Origin: CAZGXI01 sp964529715
GTDB lineage: Bacteria; Chloroflexota; Anaerolineae; Aggregatilineales; Ch27
Direction of reading: 5' to 3'
NCBI GenBank assembly: GCA_964529715.1
Contig: CAZGXI010000042.1
Location: forward strand, 1-34,814
Length of the DNA stretch: 34,814 bases
In this document: positions 33,126 through 34,814 of the stretch, piece after piece
Layout: every line of letters starts with the position of its first letter
Position numbering within the stretch: the first letter of the stretch is position 1
The notes under the pieces: generated by a model
Database searches by the model: none
What the model was told of the DNA's origin: nothing
What the model saw: only the letters and a program-made list of their open reading frames with translations
Translations under genes and position numbers: made by a program

Positions 33126-34654
33126 GCCTTTGCTTCCTCAAATTCACCCATCGCGTAGCGCAGAATTTCTTGCTTGGTGTCGGGTGGCCAATTGCCGTCG
33201 GCCTGGCGGCGGAACTCGGCCACCAGGTGGCCCGTGCGCATTACCAGCACGCGGTCGCTCATGCCCATGATCTCCGGCAGTTCGGAGGAAATCATCAGGA
33301 TAAACGCGCCGGCCTGGACCAGCTTATTCATTAGTTGGTAGATTTCCACCTTTGCACCTACGTCTACGCCGCGCGTCGGCTCGTCGAAGATCAGGATGCG
33401 CGCCTGGCTGAACAGCCACTTGGCAAGTACCACTTTCTGCTGATTGCCGCCGCTGAGTGTGCGGACCGCGCGGCGGATGTCTGGTGGGCGGATGCGCAGG
33501 TCTTCCACCGAACGCCGGGCCGCCTCGGCTCGCCTGCCGAAGTCGATCACGCCCCAGCGGGTGAGGGCGCTCAGGTTCGCCAGGCTGATGTTGTTCTGCA
33601 CCGCCAGCGGCAGTACCAGCCCCTGTGTCTTGCGGTCCGCTGTCAAAAAACCTACCCCTCGTCGGATGGCGTCCTGCGGCGAGCGCAGGTGAACGGGTTC
33701 CCCTGCAATGAACATTATCCCTTGGGCCTCTGGCGCACAGCCGAACACTGCCCAGCCGATGTCGGTGCGCCCTGCACCGATCAGCCCGGCCAGCCCAACG
33801 ATCTCGCCGGCATGGCCCGTCAGCGACACGTCTTCCACAACGCCGGGGATGGTGAGATGTTCCACGCGCAGCAGTTCGTCTCCACGTCGGGCGAACTGCT
33901 TGGGGAACATATCCTTGACCTCGCGGCCTACCATCATGCGGATCACGTCGTCCGGGCGCACGTCTGCCCGGTTGACCGTGCCGACGGTGTGGCCATCGCG
34001 CAGCACGGTGATGCGGTCGGCGATCTCGAAGACCTCCTCCAGACGGTGCGAGATGAAGACGATGGACACGCCCTGTGCCGTGAGGCTGCGCAGCGCACGG
34101 AACAGGTCGTGGATTTCCTTGTCGGTCAGGGAGGAGGTCGGCTCATCCATCACCAGCACATCGGCCTTCAGCGACAGGGCTTTGGCGATCTCGATCATCT
34201 GGCGTTGGGCGATGCTGAGCCTGCGCACCGGCACGGTCATGTCCAGGTGGGCGTCCAGTTGAGCCAGCAAACGTTCAGCCTCGGCGTGCATAGCCGCGCG
34301 GTCCATCACCTGCCCTAAGGGATCAACGGACGGCTCACGGCCCAGGGCGATGTTCTGCACGGCAGTCATCTGCGGCACCAGGTTCAATTCCTGGTGCACC
34401 ATACTGACGCCGGCCCGCTGGGCGTCGGCAGGGCTGCGGATTTCGACCTCGTGGCCCTGGATGCGAATGACACCGGCGTCCTTCGGAATCGCACCGAAGA
34501 GGATTTTCATTAGCGTGGATTTGCCGGCGCCGTTTTCGCCAATCAGGGCATGGATTTCGCCTGCCTGTACGGCAAAGTCTACCTGGTCGAGGGCCTGGAC
34601 CCCCGGAAACTGCTTGGAAATCCCGATCATCTCCAGAGCCAGCGGAACATTCAT
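33122..34654 (-). CDS. Ribose/allose-type ABC transporter ATP-binding protein (RbsA/AlsA-like)
   Basis: This 510-residue protein carries two ATPase domains in one chain. The first has Walker A GENGAGKST (39-47, K45), signature RLSIAQRQMIEIAKAL and Walker B VLVMDEPTSSL. The second has the degenerate loop GLIGAGRTDIG usual for this family, the signature LSGGNQQKVVLAKWL and ILIFDEPTRGVDVG. ATG 34654 is chosen because AGGAAG precedes it and MNVPLALEMIGISKQFPGV is a normal family start; the frame is open to 34741 but without support. It is the first transporter gene behind a LacI-type gene. Confidence 0.93.
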   Translation of the reverse strand: MNVPLALEMIGISKQFPGVQALDQVDFAVQAGEIHALIGENGAGKSTLMKILFGAIPKDAGVIRIQGHEVEIRSPADAQRAGVSMVHQELNLVPQMTAVQNIALGREPSVDPLGQVMDRAAMHAEAERLLAQLDAHLDMTVPVRRLSIAQRQMIEIAKALSLKADVLVMDEPTSSLTDKEIHDLFRALRSLTAQGVSIVFISHRLEEVFEIADRITVLRDGHTVGTVNRADVRPDDVIRMMVGREVKDMFPKQFARRGDELLRVEHLTIPGVVEDVSLTGHAGEIVGLAGLIGAGRTDIGWAVFGCAPEAQGIMFIAGEPVHLRSPQDAIRRGVGFLTADRKTQGLVLPLAVQNNISLANLSALTRWGVIDFGRRAEAARRSVEDLRIRPPDIRRAVRTLSGGNQQKVVLAKWLFSQARILIFDEPTRGVDVGAKVEIYQLMNKLVQAGAFILMISSELPEIMGMSDRVLVMRTGHLVAEFRRQADGNWPPDTKQEILRYAMGEFEEAKA

Positions 34655-34746
34655 GACGCTTCCTACCTTAGCTGGTGTGAACGGTGTGGTCGTCGCCGGG
34701 TGTCGAAGTCTTCCGGCGCCGGGCGTTAATCGCCAGCGCACCTCCG

Positions 34747-34814
34747 TTAGCGTTGGCCAGGCGGGGCGGTGGATTGACGCACGACGAGGGAAACGTCCAG
34801 CACGCGGCGCACAG
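34747..34814 (-). CDS. C-terminus of a LacI-family regulator (partial, runs off the window)
   Basis: The minus strand at the window edge reads VRRVLDVSLVVRQSTAPPGQR followed by TAA (34747-34749). The L-V-V-R-x-S-T-A-P-P ending is the usual C-terminus of LacI-type repressors. Only 22 codons are inside the window. It lies 92 bp before the RbsA-like gene, so it is probably the regulator of that sugar importer. The gap holds a possible hairpin (CGCCGG with CCGGCG) of unknown role. Confidence 0.7.
   Translation of the reverse strand, partial: VRRVLDVSLVVRQSTAPPGQR

Overview
The window is GC-rich (about 60% by eye), densely coded bacterial DNA, mostly carbohydrate uptake and breakdown genes. The mix fits a free-living heterotrophic Chloroflexota, Anaerolineae-like: many ABC importers, an orphan binding protein beside a sensor kinase, a GH13_18 phosphorylase, Gfo/Idh and UroD-like enzymes, and a LacI regulator. 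This placement is inferred from gene style; there is no rRNA or marker gene to prove it. I saw no tRNA, rRNA, CRISPR array, phage gene or intact insertion sequence.

Left part (1-4130): a remnant that looks like an IS200/IS605 TnpB gene, then a signalling cassette of an orphan ABC-type binding protein, a membrane sensor histidine kinase and two single-domain response regulators, closed by a terminator. Next (4165-7798) comes a glucosylglycerate-phosphorylase-like GH13_18 enzyme, followed by a broken pair: the first third of a glycosyltransferase joined out of frame to a six-hairpin glycosidase that has no clear start. A B12-binding radical SAM protein (7804-9576, minus) converges on this block.

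Central part (9688-30011): an apparent glucuronoxylan-oligosaccharide locus. On the minus strand lies a five-gene Opp-type ABC importer (binding protein, two permeases, two ATPases) preceded by a small conserved hypothetical gene. On the plus strand is a cytoplasmic GH67 alpha-glucuronidase. Two Gfo/Idh/MocA oxidoreductases (minus), a UroD/MtaA-like protein (plus), a LacI-family repressor and a family-1 sugar ABC importer with a GH3 glycosidase follow. The last block has the same order as the Streptomyces bxlR-bxlEFG-bxlA xylobiose system. A 15-19 bp palindrome built on ACGTTAC-N-GTAACGT occurs both inside the lacI promoter and upstream of GH67, tying the two units into one probable regulon.

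Right part (30168-34814, minus): the C-terminus of a second LacI-type regulator, then an RbsA/AlsA-type double ATPase, an RbsC/AlsC-type permease and a binding protein with two AlsB-like domains in one chain. These two domains share 728 bp that look identical at the DNA level, with an 885-bp period.

The most unusual signal is a pair of short leader elements (16066-16110 minus and 24231-24284 plus), each just upstream of a transporter binding-protein gene. Both contain GTGAARGGAGGTGATA, almost the full complement of the 16S rRNA 3' tail. Both open a tiny reading frame starting (M/V)KGGD, and in both the ribosome-binding stretch can be enclosed by an inverted repeat.
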